Assembly (NCBI RefSeq): GCF_041060425.1
Contig: NZ_JAULBC010000001.1
Span: 992,001 to 1,056,000 of the forward strand
Source: Danxiaibacter flavus
Lineage (GTDB): Bacteria > Bacteroidota > Bacteroidia > Chitinophagales > Chitinophagaceae
Reading direction: 5' to 3'
Length of the DNA stretch: 64,000 nt
Shown here: positions 8,963 to 15,627 of the stretch, in pieces
How positions within the stretch are numbered: the stretch's first letter is position 1
How the letters are laid out: every line of letters starts with the position of its first letter
Made by a program: the position numbers and the translations under genes
Notes under the pieces: generated by a model
Database searches by the model: none
What the model was told of the DNA's origin: nothing
What the model saw: only the letters and a program-made list of their open reading frames with translations

Positions 8963-9127
8963 TTAATCGAATTTTATCTTTCTCTTTTTCATTTCCTCTT
9001 TTAGCTTGTCAGGAATGTCGCGGCATTTGCAATTCTTCGCATGTTCAAGATGCCATTCAATGCGTTGCTCTGTAGTGGCATTCTTCGGCATTGGGTGAGC
9101 AAGGTGCCATTCTTTGTTGAGTTTCAT
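8963..9127 (-). CDS. Small conserved-looking protein, 54 residues
   Basis: An ATG at 9127 opens a 54-residue frame ending TAA at 8963. It begins MKLNKEWHLAHPMPKN, continues TTEQRIEWHLEHAKNCKC and ends in a lysine-rich KEEMKKRKIKFD. The repeated W-H-L/E-H pattern, the CxC pair and the regular codon pattern argue for a real gene; I recall similar small proteins annotated as hypothetical in many bacteria, which would need a search. The histidine/cysteine set could bind a metal (inference). It lies 18 bases downstream of the GNAT gene on the same strand, so it may be co-transcribed. Confidence 0.7.
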   Translation of the reverse strand: MKLNKEWHLAHPMPKNATTEQRIEWHLEHAKNCKCRDIPDKLKEEMKKRKIKFD

Positions 9128-9145
9128 ATGAGATTTTTGATTGTC

Positions 9146-9724
9146 TTATGGATAATTTTTTTCTGATGGTTTGAAATAACTGTTCAGAAACGGATTTAAA
9201 TCCAACCACATTAATCTCGTTTCATGTATGTCATCTAATGAACCAAGAAAATCAAATCCATTTTTAAGGTAGAAGGTAGTTGCCTTTTTTTTGGCATCTA
9301 CAATAAGAAATTTACAAGCACATGATTTATTACACTCAATTGCAATGCTGATAATGTAATTGAGTATTTCCTGTCCAATGCCTTTATTATGCAAATTTTT
9401 GTCGACGGCCAATCGGCCGATTTTAATCGCGCCGAAACTTTTTAAATGACGCTTTTCATAAGGAATTCCTCTTTTTTTCAAAAAGGCTTTTCGCTGATTT
9501 GCCGAAGTAAAGCTAATCTCTTCTACTCTTAAGGAATCATTGAACAGCGAAAAATAAGCAATCATTTTTCGGTGCTGATTTAGTACCATGAAAGTCTTTG
9601 CGAGGTGGGCCGACGCATAATTTATTGCATCTTCCTGAAAAAAGTCATTGAGGTCGTCATCTCCACAATCAAAAGCTGGTAATAATGTTTCTCTGGAAAT
9701 TGGGCGTAGGGTAAAAATGGGCAA
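9146..9724 (-). CDS. GNAT acetyltransferase, TacT-like toxin candidate
   Basis: The 192-residue product has the features of toxin-type GNATs: FDCGDDDLNDFFQEDA near residue 18 (compare the F-CG-x-x-x-LN start of TacT/AtaT), the acetyl-CoA segment IGRLAVDKNLHNKGIGQEIL (102-121) with the NKGIG pyrophosphate loop, and FYLKNGF with the conserved Tyr152. TacT-type enzymes acetylate the amino group of aminoacyl-tRNAs and stop translation. A 51-residue gene ends 11 bases upstream on the same strand, the usual antitoxin-toxin order. The toxin role is inferred from motif and context; an ordinary protein acetyltransferase is the alternative. Confidence 0.82.
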   Translation of the reverse strand: MPIFTLRPISRETLLPAFDCGDDDLNDFFQEDAINYASAHLAKTFMVLNQHRKMIAYFSLFNDSLRVEEISFTSANQRKAFLKKRGIPYEKRHLKSFGAIKIGRLAVDKNLHNKGIGQEILNYIISIAIECNKSCACKFLIVDAKKKATTFYLKNGFDFLGSLDDIHETRLMWLDLNPFLNSYFKPSEKNYP

Positions 9725-9735
9725 GGGATAATTTT

Positions 9736-9891
9736 TTAATTGATATGGCGTCGAAATTTTTTTGCGCTCTCAAAAATTGCATTCATTCTCTCGATGCTTA
9801 TGATTTCGTGCTTTTTCTTTTCAATTTTTTTTAAAAAGATTTCAGCATCTCTGCCTTTTAAGTCAGGCGTATTCTTAATTGGTTTGGCCAT
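9736..9891 (-). CDS. Small antitoxin-like protein upstream of the GNAT gene
   Basis: From the ATG at 9891 this encodes 51 residues: MAKPIKNTPDLKGRDA, a lysine-rich middle (IEKKKHEII) and an amphipathic C-terminus (AIFESAKKFRRHIN). A longer frame starts at 9921, but the TAnnTTTG element at 9919-9926 falls inside that extension, so the inner start is better. The P-I-K-x-T-P-x-L-x-G-x-D-A opening is a pattern I recall in small genes paired with toxins in Bacteroidota and cyanobacteria. It is not an obvious DUF1778 ribbon-helix-helix antitoxin. The spacing of 11 bases to the GNAT gene suggests translational coupling. Confidence 0.7.
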   Translation of the reverse strand: MAKPIKNTPDLKGRDAEIFLKKIEKKKHEIISIERMNAIFESAKKFRRHIN

Positions 9892-9918
9892 CAGTATTCT
9901 TTGCAAATTATGAAAGCT

Positions 9919-9950
9919 CAAAAATAATAAAAAAATATCATATTAATATG
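9919..9950 (-). promoter_or_regulatory. Promoter -7 element and palindromic operator candidate for the GNAT pair
   Basis: On the minus strand TATTTTTG (9926-9919) matches the Bacteroidota -7 consensus TAnnTTTG, 28 bases before the antitoxin ATG. Just upstream is the perfect 12-bp palindrome CATATTAATATG (9939-9950). That position, inside the promoter spacer, is where an autoregulating antitoxin would bind. No TTTG at the ideal 19-base spacing is visible. Confidence 0.45.
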
Positions 9951-9954
9951 CCTG

Positions 9955-10800
9955 TCAATTTAATGAAAACTCAAAGTAAACCGGCAAATGATCAGATATC
10001 AATCGTGCTTCACTCACATTCGCAAGTGATCTGTAAAAATGAATAGCGTCAGCCTTTAAATATGAGACCTTTTCCGGTTTAAAGAAGATATTATCAAATT
10101 CAGATGCCAGGCATTCCTGATTAGCGCATTTTTGCCTGAGACTGGTCTTTTGATTGGTCAGTGCAGGAATGTATCCCATCTGCTTTAAAGGATTAAAAAC
10201 AGAATGCGATTGTGGCAAGTTGAAATCACCGCAAAACAGCAAATTCAGATCTGGATATTCATCGGGCAGGAACCTGAAATATTTTATTTCGGTTTGAGGT
10301 TGTTTGCTTTTAGTGATGGCGTGAAAATTTGCCAGTGTAAAAGTTTTGCCGTTAAAAGAAAAACTGCAATAAAAAGGTTCGCGGTCTATTTGTCGATGAT
10401 AAGCTTGCTCCAGCCAGGGTTTAGTGATCCGTTTTAGGAGCCTGGGTTTCCATAAGTATGCATACCGTTCTCTTTTGTAAGAGTTATCGCCGCTTGTAGG
10501 TTCACTGATTACATAATCCCATTTTTCGCCTTTCCTGTTGAGTATATCAGCAAGTTTCGCGACAGCTTGTGCGCCACCATAACCAGCAACAACTTCCTGT
10601 ATCATCAGAATGTCAAAATCTTTTACCGTGTTTGCAATGAAGTTGATAGCAGAATCGGATTTGCTTTTGCCAAAATCCTTGAGATTCCATGAACAAATGG
10701 TGATTGAGTTTTTCGCTGTGTATGCAGAAGTTGAAAGCTGGCATAGCACAACAGTAAAAATCATTAGTATCCGATAAGTAATTTTTTTCCAGATCTGCAT
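9955..10800 (-). CDS. Secreted endonuclease/exonuclease/phosphatase-family protein
   Basis: The 281-residue product has an N-terminal signal sequence (about 1-26, hydrophobic ILMIFTVVLCQL then TSAYTA) and the DNase I-like fold motifs: ICSWNLKDFGKSKSD (N39), ILMIQEVV (E69), LANFHAITK, CGDFNLP and the terminal SDHLPVYFEF. These supply the metal-binding Glu/Asp and catalytic His residues of the family. It should act in the periplasm or outside the cell as a nuclease or phosphodiesterase; the substrate is unknown. It ends only 64 bases upstream of the antitoxin start, with the palindrome of the next unit between them. Confidence 0.87.
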   Translation of the reverse strand: MQIWKKITYRILMIFTVVLCQLSTSAYTAKNSITICSWNLKDFGKSKSDSAINFIANTVKDFDILMIQEVVAGYGGAQAVAKLADILNRKGEKWDYVISEPTSGDNSYKRERYAYLWKPRLLKRITKPWLEQAYHRQIDREPFYCSFSFNGKTFTLANFHAITKSKQPQTEIKYFRFLPDEYPDLNLLFCGDFNLPQSHSVFNPLKQMGYIPALTNQKTSLRQKCANQECLASEFDNIFFKPEKVSYLKADAIHFYRSLANVSEARLISDHLPVYFEFSLN

Positions 10801-10815
10801 ATGTCTATCTTATTG

Positions 10816-11038
10816 CTACCTGAACTTTTTGAGATCATCCAGGGAAATTCCTAATGTTCTGAGATTGTTTTTTACAATCATGATCGGGACAGGATCAATA
10901 TGGTCCTGAAGTACAATCGGTCGCGTAGCCTTTTCATGAATATAGACATAATGACGTTTGTGATGTCTTAGTAGCTGACAGCCGACACGTTCAAGAAATC
11001 TCAGGAAGTGTTTTAAGGGGAATATTATTAGGGTTCAT
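10816..11038 (-). pseudogene. hicA: hicA-like toxin gene with a one-base frameshift
   Basis: From the ATG at 11038, 13 bases after hicB, the frame reads MNPNNIPLK and then stops after six more codons. One base later the other frame continues HFLRFLERVGCQLLRHHKRHY, then ATRPIVLQDHIDPVPIMIVKNNLR, and ends TAG at 10816. Together this is a 73-residue HicA/YcfA-like double-stranded RNA-binding toxin with the catalytic-type histidine in the HHKRHY region. The break is in the run CCCC-TTAAAA (GGGG at 11017-11020 on the plus strand), where both frames read Pro-Leu-Lys, so one inserted base explains it. A sequencing error or programmed slippage are alternatives. The gene length of 223 is 74 codons plus one base. 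Confidence 0.68.
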
Positions 11039-11051
11039 TACTTTGCTGCGT

Positions 11052-11441
11052 TCAAAAGGTCAAATGTATGGGTTTGGATTTTTTCTTGTAATCGTGCTTG
11101 TTAATCATCTCAGTGAGGTTGTCGTCTTTTTGAACAAGCCATGAAAAAGTTGGTGGCATAGGAGCGTGCCTGGCTTTGATTTTCCACCCTCTTTTCTGCA
11201 AGTCTTCAATAAGGCTGTTATTATTGGCTGTAAAATGCAGGTATTCATCCAAAACCACATCCCAACTCCGTCTGGCGTCAGAGAGCGTGTTGCAATAGCC
11301 AACAAGATCAAGGGCCGGACTGTAGACGTAAAAAATTCCATCTTCTTTATATTCAATTACGTCAATTTTTACCGTTACAACCTGATGCTGGTTACTCAAT
11401 TTGTATGAGTCTATATATTTCCCCGTTGAAGGCATATGCAT
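11052..11441 (-). CDS. hicB: HicB-like antitoxin
   Basis: A 129-residue protein with the HicB partial RNase H-like core: VTVKIDVIEYKEDGIFYVY, SPALDLVGYCNTLSDARRSW, EYLHFTANNNS. The aromatic/acidic pattern of a strand-strand-helix core followed by a long tail fits a HicB antitoxin that binds and blocks HicA. The hicA remnant follows after 13 bases, in the B-A order common in Bacteroidota. The start is uncertain: ATGs at codons 1 and 3 are both possible. No DNA-binding helix-turn-helix is obvious in the basic C-terminal tail (KKKSKPIHL). If hicA is dead, this antitoxin is an orphan. Confidence 0.7.
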   Translation of the reverse strand: MHMPSTGKYIDSYKLSNQHQVVTVKIDVIEYKEDGIFYVYSPALDLVGYCNTLSDARRSWDVVLDEYLHFTANNNSLIEDLQKRGWKIKARHAPMPPTFSWLVQKDDNLTEMINKHDYKKKSKPIHLTF

Positions 11442-11560
11442 TTTTCTTCACCTTAAATGTAACTCAGAATATAAACGACCCGGAAAGGAAGTCGCAATTT
11501 CTGTAATGTAGTAAATGAATTGCTTGTAATAGGCTCAGGTTCTATTTTGGGTTTACTGTT

Positions 11561-11590
11561 AAAAAAAGAAAACCCCTGATTTCTCAGAGG
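11561..11590 (-). terminator. Rho-independent terminator after tRNA-Leu
   Basis: On the minus strand CCTCTGA, loop GAAA, TCAGGGG, followed by TTTTCTTTTTTT. It begins 10 bases after the tRNA-Leu 3' end. Confidence 0.8.
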
Positions 11591-11599
11591 TTTTTCGAG

Positions 11600-11686
11600 T
11601 GCCCCAGGCGGGACTTGAACCCGCACTCGCGTTTGCGGCGAACAGGATTTTAAGTCCTGCGTGTCTACCAATTCCACCACCAGGGC
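11600..11686 (-). tRNA. tRNA-Leu (anticodon UAA)
   Basis: An 87-base minus-strand cloverleaf: acceptor GCCCTGG pairs with CTGGGGC (G-U pairs included), a D-arm with GGTGGAATTGGTAGACACGC, anticodon stem CAGGA/TCCTG around CTTAAAA giving UAA, a long variable arm typical of class II tRNAs, and a T-arm GCGGG-TTCAAGT-CCCGC. Discriminator base is A; CCA is not encoded. Confidence 0.95.
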
Positions 11687-11724
11687 GAACCGTTTGTTGA
11701 TTGATCTTCCAGGAAAATCAACCG

Positions 11725-11751
11725 AAAAAAAATCCCGCATTTAGCGGGAAT
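11725..11751 (-). terminator. Rho-independent terminator after tRNA-Gly
   Basis: On the minus strand ATTCCCGC, loop TAAAT, GCGGGAT, followed by a run of T residues. It lies between tRNA-Gly and tRNA-Leu, so the two tRNAs are probably separate transcripts. Confidence 0.8.
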
Positions 11752-11758
11752 CTTTCAG

Positions 11759-11831
<73 letters not shown>

Positions 11832-11926
11832 TTGTTTATTTAAAGAACTTTTGTTGGTTGTTTTTGTTTTGGGAGTGCAAAGATAGAAATCTGTTTGAAA
11901 CTTCAAAATTTTTCTTCAAAAATTTT

Positions 11927-12130
11927 TTATTTGTATTCAGGAGTATACTTTGTACTGCTCTGAATTTCTACATCAGGCTTTCCCTTATAACGTTGGTTAT
12001 ATAAACGATAGCAACCGCCTAACACAAACGCTAAAACGCAAAATACCTGTACATAAAAAAGAAAACGAGATGAGCTTACCCAGTTGTATCTAAAATCTTT
12101 TTCTTTTATATTTTCTGTTTCCTGTGACAT
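11927..12130 (-). CDS. Small single-pass membrane protein, unknown function
   Basis: From the ATG at 12130 this gives 67 residues: a charged N-terminus (MSQETENIKEKDFRYNW), one transmembrane helix (about 22-42, FLFYVQVFCVLAFVLGGCY) and a basic then polar tail ending STKYTPEYK. A longer frame from 12229 adds an unrelated hydrophobic stretch and is less likely. I recognise no family. The tRNA-Gly gene follows on the same strand and the glycosyltransferase gene ends 139 bases upstream. Confidence 0.6.
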   Translation of the reverse strand: MSQETENIKEKDFRYNWVSSSRFLFYVQVFCVLAFVLGGCYRLYNQRYKGKPDVEIQSSTKYTPEYK

Positions 12131-12269
12131 AATCTCTTGATTGCGTTGCAAAAATAAGGGAGTACGCAGTAAAAAACGAAAAGAAATCTGATAAATTTTT
12201 TTTGATACGCAACATGCATTTAAAATCACATGTTATATATCGTGCTCAAAATGTTGTTGCTATTGCTTC

Positions 12270-13295
12270 TTATTTGTTTCCAATAATGTCCGAAAATTTT
12301 TTCATGTTGTTTACAAAATAGTTCCACACAATTGAGCGGTTGTATACACCTGTTAATGTTGTAAAAGGTCTTTTGGTGTAAGGTGCTTTCAACGAGTGTA
12401 GTAGTCTCCATTTCACCACACTTACATGCGCTTTCAAAACTGCTGTAAATGATTTGGGATATCCTGTAAACAAGTTTTTACAGGCAAATAATATATCAAG
12501 AAAAAAACGCAAGGGCAATTTCCAGATGCGTTCCTGCCACGGAAGATTTTTACATAACATGATCAGGTTATTGCGGAAATTCAAATATACTTTTCTCTCA
12601 TTGCCTTTTGGTAACGTTCCTCCGCCAACATGATACACCACGGAAGCCGGACAGCTCATTATTTTATGTCCCTTCAACTGCATTCGCCAGCAGAGATCAA
12701 TTTCTTCCATGTGCGCAAAAAAGTAGGCGTCAAATCCCCTGCAGTCCTGAAACACCGAAGCCCTCACAAACATAGCTGCGCCGGATGCCCAAAATACCGG
12801 AGCCGTTGAATTATATTGCCGAACATCTTTTTCACACACTTCAAATACACGTCCTCGTGAAAAAGGATAACCAAGGTAGTCGATCCATCCGCCGGCACCC
12901 CCCGCATATTCAAATAATTCTGGTTCGTGATAGGAGAGTAATTTTGGCTGGCACGCAGCAATAGCTTTGTCAGATTCCATCAACGTGATAATGGGCTCTA
13001 TCCATCCCCGTGATACTTCCACATCAGAGTTTAGCAACACATAATAGTCGCTTTTAACCTGTTCAAGTGCTTTGTTGTAACCTCCGGCAAATCCATAGTT
13101 CCTGTCAAGAATAATAAGTTCAACAGATGGAAAAGATTCCCTCAAAAGTGCCAAAGAGTTATCGGTAGAGGCGTTATCTGCTACAATAACTCTTGCATAT
13201 TCTGCAGAGCAGGACAGTACGGAAGGCAGAAATTTCTGCAGATAGTGAACACCGTTATAATTCAATATTACGATCGCAACAGTTGGTTGAGTCAA
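12270..13295 (-). CDS. Family 2 glycosyltransferase
   Basis: The 341-residue product is a GT2 enzyme: VAIVILNYNGVHYLQKFL start, V-A-D40-N-A-S-T-D45 nucleotide-sugar motif, RNYGFAGGYNKAL, and LLNSDVEV (88-95) as the metal-binding segment. An acceptor-side region with FWASGAAMFVRA, FFAHMEEIDLCWRMQLKG and YHVGGGTLPKG resembles rhamnosyltransferase-like GT2 proteins (WbbL group). A weakly hydrophobic C-terminal segment could touch the membrane. It would transfer a sugar from a nucleotide or lipid donor onto a surface polysaccharide or glycolipid; the acceptor is unknown. No other glycan genes are adjacent. Confidence 0.9.
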   Translation of the reverse strand: MTQPTVAIVILNYNGVHYLQKFLPSVLSCSAEYARVIVADNASTDNSLALLRESFPSVELIILDRNYGFAGGYNKALEQVKSDYYVLLNSDVEVSRGWIEPIITLMESDKAIAACQPKLLSYHEPELFEYAGGAGGWIDYLGYPFSRGRVFEVCEKDVRQYNSTAPVFWASGAAMFVRASVFQDCRGFDAYFFAHMEEIDLCWRMQLKGHKIMSCPASVVYHVGGGTLPKGNERKVYLNFRNNLIMLCKNLPWQERIWKLPLRFFLDILFACKNLFTGYPKSFTAVLKAHVSVVKWRLLHSLKAPYTKRPFTTLTGVYNRSIVWNYFVNNMKKFSDIIGNK

Positions 13296-13328
13296 GCGTT
13301 TGTTATTTGGCCAAAAATAAAGATAATT

Positions 13329-13356
13329 AGCTATCAGCTGTCAGCTATCAGCCATC
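13329..13356. repeat. AGCTATCAGCTGTCAGC word repeat
   Basis: Overlapping copies of agctatcagc/agctgtcagc lie 33 bases upstream of the glycosyltransferase start. The family recurs at 29804, 40352, 41411, 41482, 61188, 61396 and 62086 in this window, in either orientation and always between genes. Confidence 0.7.
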
Positions 13357-13428
13357 GACCATGTAGGATGTTAGATGCCCGCCCGTACCGGCGGCACGTT
13401 CGGGCGGGTACGGTGTACGATGTCAGAC

Positions 13429-13832
13429 GCCGGAAAGGAAAGCATTTCAAGTACGAATTACGAAGTACGAGGTACGCAGGTTTGGTTCTGTTTATTCTTT
13501 TTTGCGCATCGCTCAATTTTCAGTCTGCTAATAAAACCCTGTGTTAATCTTATAAATCCACCGATCCGGTAAATCCTGGTTCTGACAAAAAAACTCCGAT
13601 CAAGTCTGTCCTACTCCTGCCAATCCATCAATCACATAAATCCCGGTCCAGACAAAAGAAGCTATCGGCGATGTATGTACAATGTTAGGTGCACGATGTA
13701 CTATGTGGGGTGCCGGAAAGGAAGGCACTTCAAGGACGAATTACGAAGTACTAAGTACGCAGGGTTGGTTCTGTTCATTCTTTTTTGAGCATCGCTCAAT
13801 TTTCAGTCAGCCAGTAAAGCCCTCTGTTAATC
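13429..13832. repeat. Two direct copies of a ~121-bp intergenic sequence
   Basis: Copy one is 13429-13550 and copy two 13712-13832, starting GCCGGAAAGGAA and ending TGTTAATCY. They differ at roughly one base in ten. They contain the TACGAATTACGAAGTACG words and a CGCTCAATTTTCAGTC segment. No ORF is conserved between them, so this is a non-coding duplication. Confidence 0.75.
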
Positions 13833-13945
13833 CTGCCAATCTTCCAATCCCATAAATCCCGGTCAAGACAAATCCCGGTCTCAACAATAAATCAACTCCC
13901 AATCAAAAATCCAGTAAACCATTTAATCCCGTGAATCCCGGTCCA
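13571..13945. repeat. AATCCCGGTCCAGACA repeats
   Basis: Variants of (T)AAATCCCGGTCCAGACAAA occur near 13571, 13636, 13855, 13871 and 13933, mixed with TGCCAATCC phrases. I recall this phrase as a common intergenic repeat in Bacteroidota genomes. The 738-base spacer from 13296 to 14033 consists almost wholly of such repeats and holds no gene. Confidence 0.6.
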
Positions 13946-13993
13946 GACAAAAAATCCAAATCATTTTTCAGATTACAGAAACTATTAAATCTT

Positions 13994-14001
13994 TATTTTT
14001 G
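13994..14001 (+). promoter_or_regulatory. Bacteroidota -7 element TATTTTTG
   Basis: TATTTTTG matches TAnnTTTG and lies 33 bases before the DUF151 start codon. No TTTG is found at the ideal upstream spacing, so only the -7 half is supported. Confidence 0.4.
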
Positions 14002-14033
14002 TTTGATAACTGTATTCCTGGTTATTAAAGGTT

Positions 14034-14621
14034 ATGAAGAAAATAGAACTGGAAATTGTAGCATTATCGCATAGCATTACGCAGACGCATTCTTATGCGG
14101 TTGTGTTGGGAGAAGTGAATGGACTACGCCGTTTACCAATAGTAATTGGTGGTTTTGAAGCCCAGGCAATAGCTGTTGCACTTGAGCGGATGCAACCCAG
14201 CAGGCCCCTCACGCATGATCTTATGAAAAATTTCATGAATGCCTTTAACGTGGATTTGATGGAAATAGTGATCAATGACCTGCAGGAAGGTATTTTTTAC
14301 TCCAAGCTTGTTTGCATTAATGAACATGATACGGTAGAAATTGACAGCCGTACAAGCGATGCACTTGCACTGGCTGTTCGTTTCGGATGTCCCATCTACA
14401 CATACGATCATATTTTGGAAAGCGCTGGTATTTTGATGGAAGATACAGGCAAGAAAAAGAAATCTGAAGTGCCTGTAAATGATCCTTCAACCAGCGTTGG
14501 ACGTGAAGATCTGTCTAAACTGAGTCTTGAAGAGCTAAATACATTGCTGGTTGAAGTGCTCGATCAGGAAGATTATATACGTGCCATTGCCATCAGGGAT
14601 GAAATCAACAAAAGAAAGTAG
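14034..14621 (+). CDS. Bifunctional nuclease-domain (DUF151) protein with C-terminal UVR motif
   Basis: The 195-residue protein begins with a bifunctional nuclease (BFN, DUF151) domain, about 1-130: SYAVVLGEVNGLRRLPIVIG, EAQAIAVALE, LTHDLMKNFMNAF, SRTSDALALAVRFGCPIY. Residues about 158-193 (LSLEELNTLLVEVLDQEDY, then AIAIRDEINKR) form a UvrB/UvrC interaction motif. Homologues degrade both DNA and RNA in plants and mycobacterial-type proteins; the bacterial role is unclear. Cytoplasmic. The ispE gene starts 5 bases after the stop, so the two form an operon. Confidence 0.92.
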   Translation: MKKIELEIVALSHSITQTHSYAVVLGEVNGLRRLPIVIGGFEAQAIAVALERMQPSRPLTHDLMKNFMNAFNVDLMEIVINDLQEGIFYSKLVCINEHDTVEIDSRTSDALALAVRFGCPIYTYDHILESAGILMEDTGKKKKSEVPVNDPSTSVGREDLSKLSLEELNTLLVEVLDQEDYIRAIAIRDEINKRK

Positions 14622-14626
14622 GCACA

Positions 14627-15448
14627 ATGATCGTTTTTCCAAACTGCAAAATCAACCTGGGTTTAAATATTATCAGCAAACGATCAGACGGGTTCCATAA
14701 CCTGGAGACTGTTTTCTATCCGCTACCATTACGGGATTCCCTGGAAATTATTTCAGACGAATCCGGCGACGTTTCATTTACCAGTTCCGGCATTTCCATT
14801 CCCGGAAGCGCGGAGGGAAACCTGTGTATAAAAGCCTACGACCTCCTCAAAAAAGATTTTCCACAACTGCCGGGTATAAAAATGCATTTGCATAAGAGTA
14901 TACCTATTGGTGCAGGTTTGGGGGGCGGTAGTGCAGACGGCGCTTACACACTTTTATTGCTTAACCGGAAGTTTCAACTGGCTATAAGTGAAGAAAATCT
15001 CATTGATTATGCCCTGCAGTTGGGCAGCGACTGCCCTTTTTTTATAATAAATAAACCTTGCTTTGCTACTGGCAGGGGAGAACAGATGGAGCCATTGCCC
15101 GTTGATCTGGCTGCATATAAGTTCGTAATCGTTAATCCTCAAATACATATCAATACGGGATGGGCCTTTTCGCAGCTAAGTCCGGCTAAACCAGTGCAAT
15201 CTGTAAAAGACATTGTTTGTCAGCCGGTAGAAAACTGGAAGGCTTCGCTGTTCAATGATTTTGAGCAACCTGTTGTTAAACAATACCCCGAAATTGCCGG
15301 GATAAAGGACACTTTGTATGCCCAGGGGGCTGTTTACGCCTCAATGAGTGGAAGCGGAAGTACCGTGTATGGCCTTTTTCCCGCCCCGGCTACACCTCAA
15401 TTTGACTTTCCCGCACATTACCTGGCTTTAGACCTGCCCTCGATTTAA
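14627..15448 (+). CDS. ispE: 4-diphosphocytidyl-2-C-methyl-D-erythritol kinase
   Basis: The 273-residue GHMP kinase phosphorylates the 2-hydroxyl of CDP-methylerythritol in the non-mevalonate isoprenoid pathway. Visible: K8-I-N-L-G-L substrate start, the ATP-binding glycine-rich loop P93-I-G-A-G-L-G-G-G-S-A-D-G-A106, the GSDCPFF segment with the catalytic Asp, and the C-terminal SMSGSGSTVYG loop. Length fits the family. It is coupled to the DUF151 gene by a 5-base gap; the combination with a nuclease has no obvious metabolic logic. Confidence 0.95.
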   Translation: MIVFPNCKINLGLNIISKRSDGFHNLETVFYPLPLRDSLEIISDESGDVSFTSSGISIPGSAEGNLCIKAYDLLKKDFPQLPGIKMHLHKSIPIGAGLGGGSADGAYTLLLLNRKFQLAISEENLIDYALQLGSDCPFFIINKPCFATGRGEQMEPLPVDLAAYKFVIVNPQIHINTGWAFSQLSPAKPVQSVKDIVCQPVENWKASLFNDFEQPVVKQYPEIAGIKDTLYAQGAVYASMSGSGSTVYGLFPAPATPQFDFPAHYLALDLPSI

Positions 15449-15627
15449 TGGAAATTTAATATTGATTTCTGCAAATCGTTAGAATGTATCTATTTTTTTG
15501 TACATTTTATTGAACGATTTCAAATATTTACCTGCCCAACTGTCGAAAACAGTGATTTGTGTTCATTTATTTCGTAATTTTAGTCGCCTGCCAAATTATT
15601 TTTTCCAAAATAAATTTTCGTTTGCCT

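Noticed and set aside
10816..11038. Programmed frameshift in hicA as the preferred explanation
   Set aside because: The needed shift is +1 in a CCCC run without a visible stimulating structure or rare codon; a plain one-base insertion is simpler.
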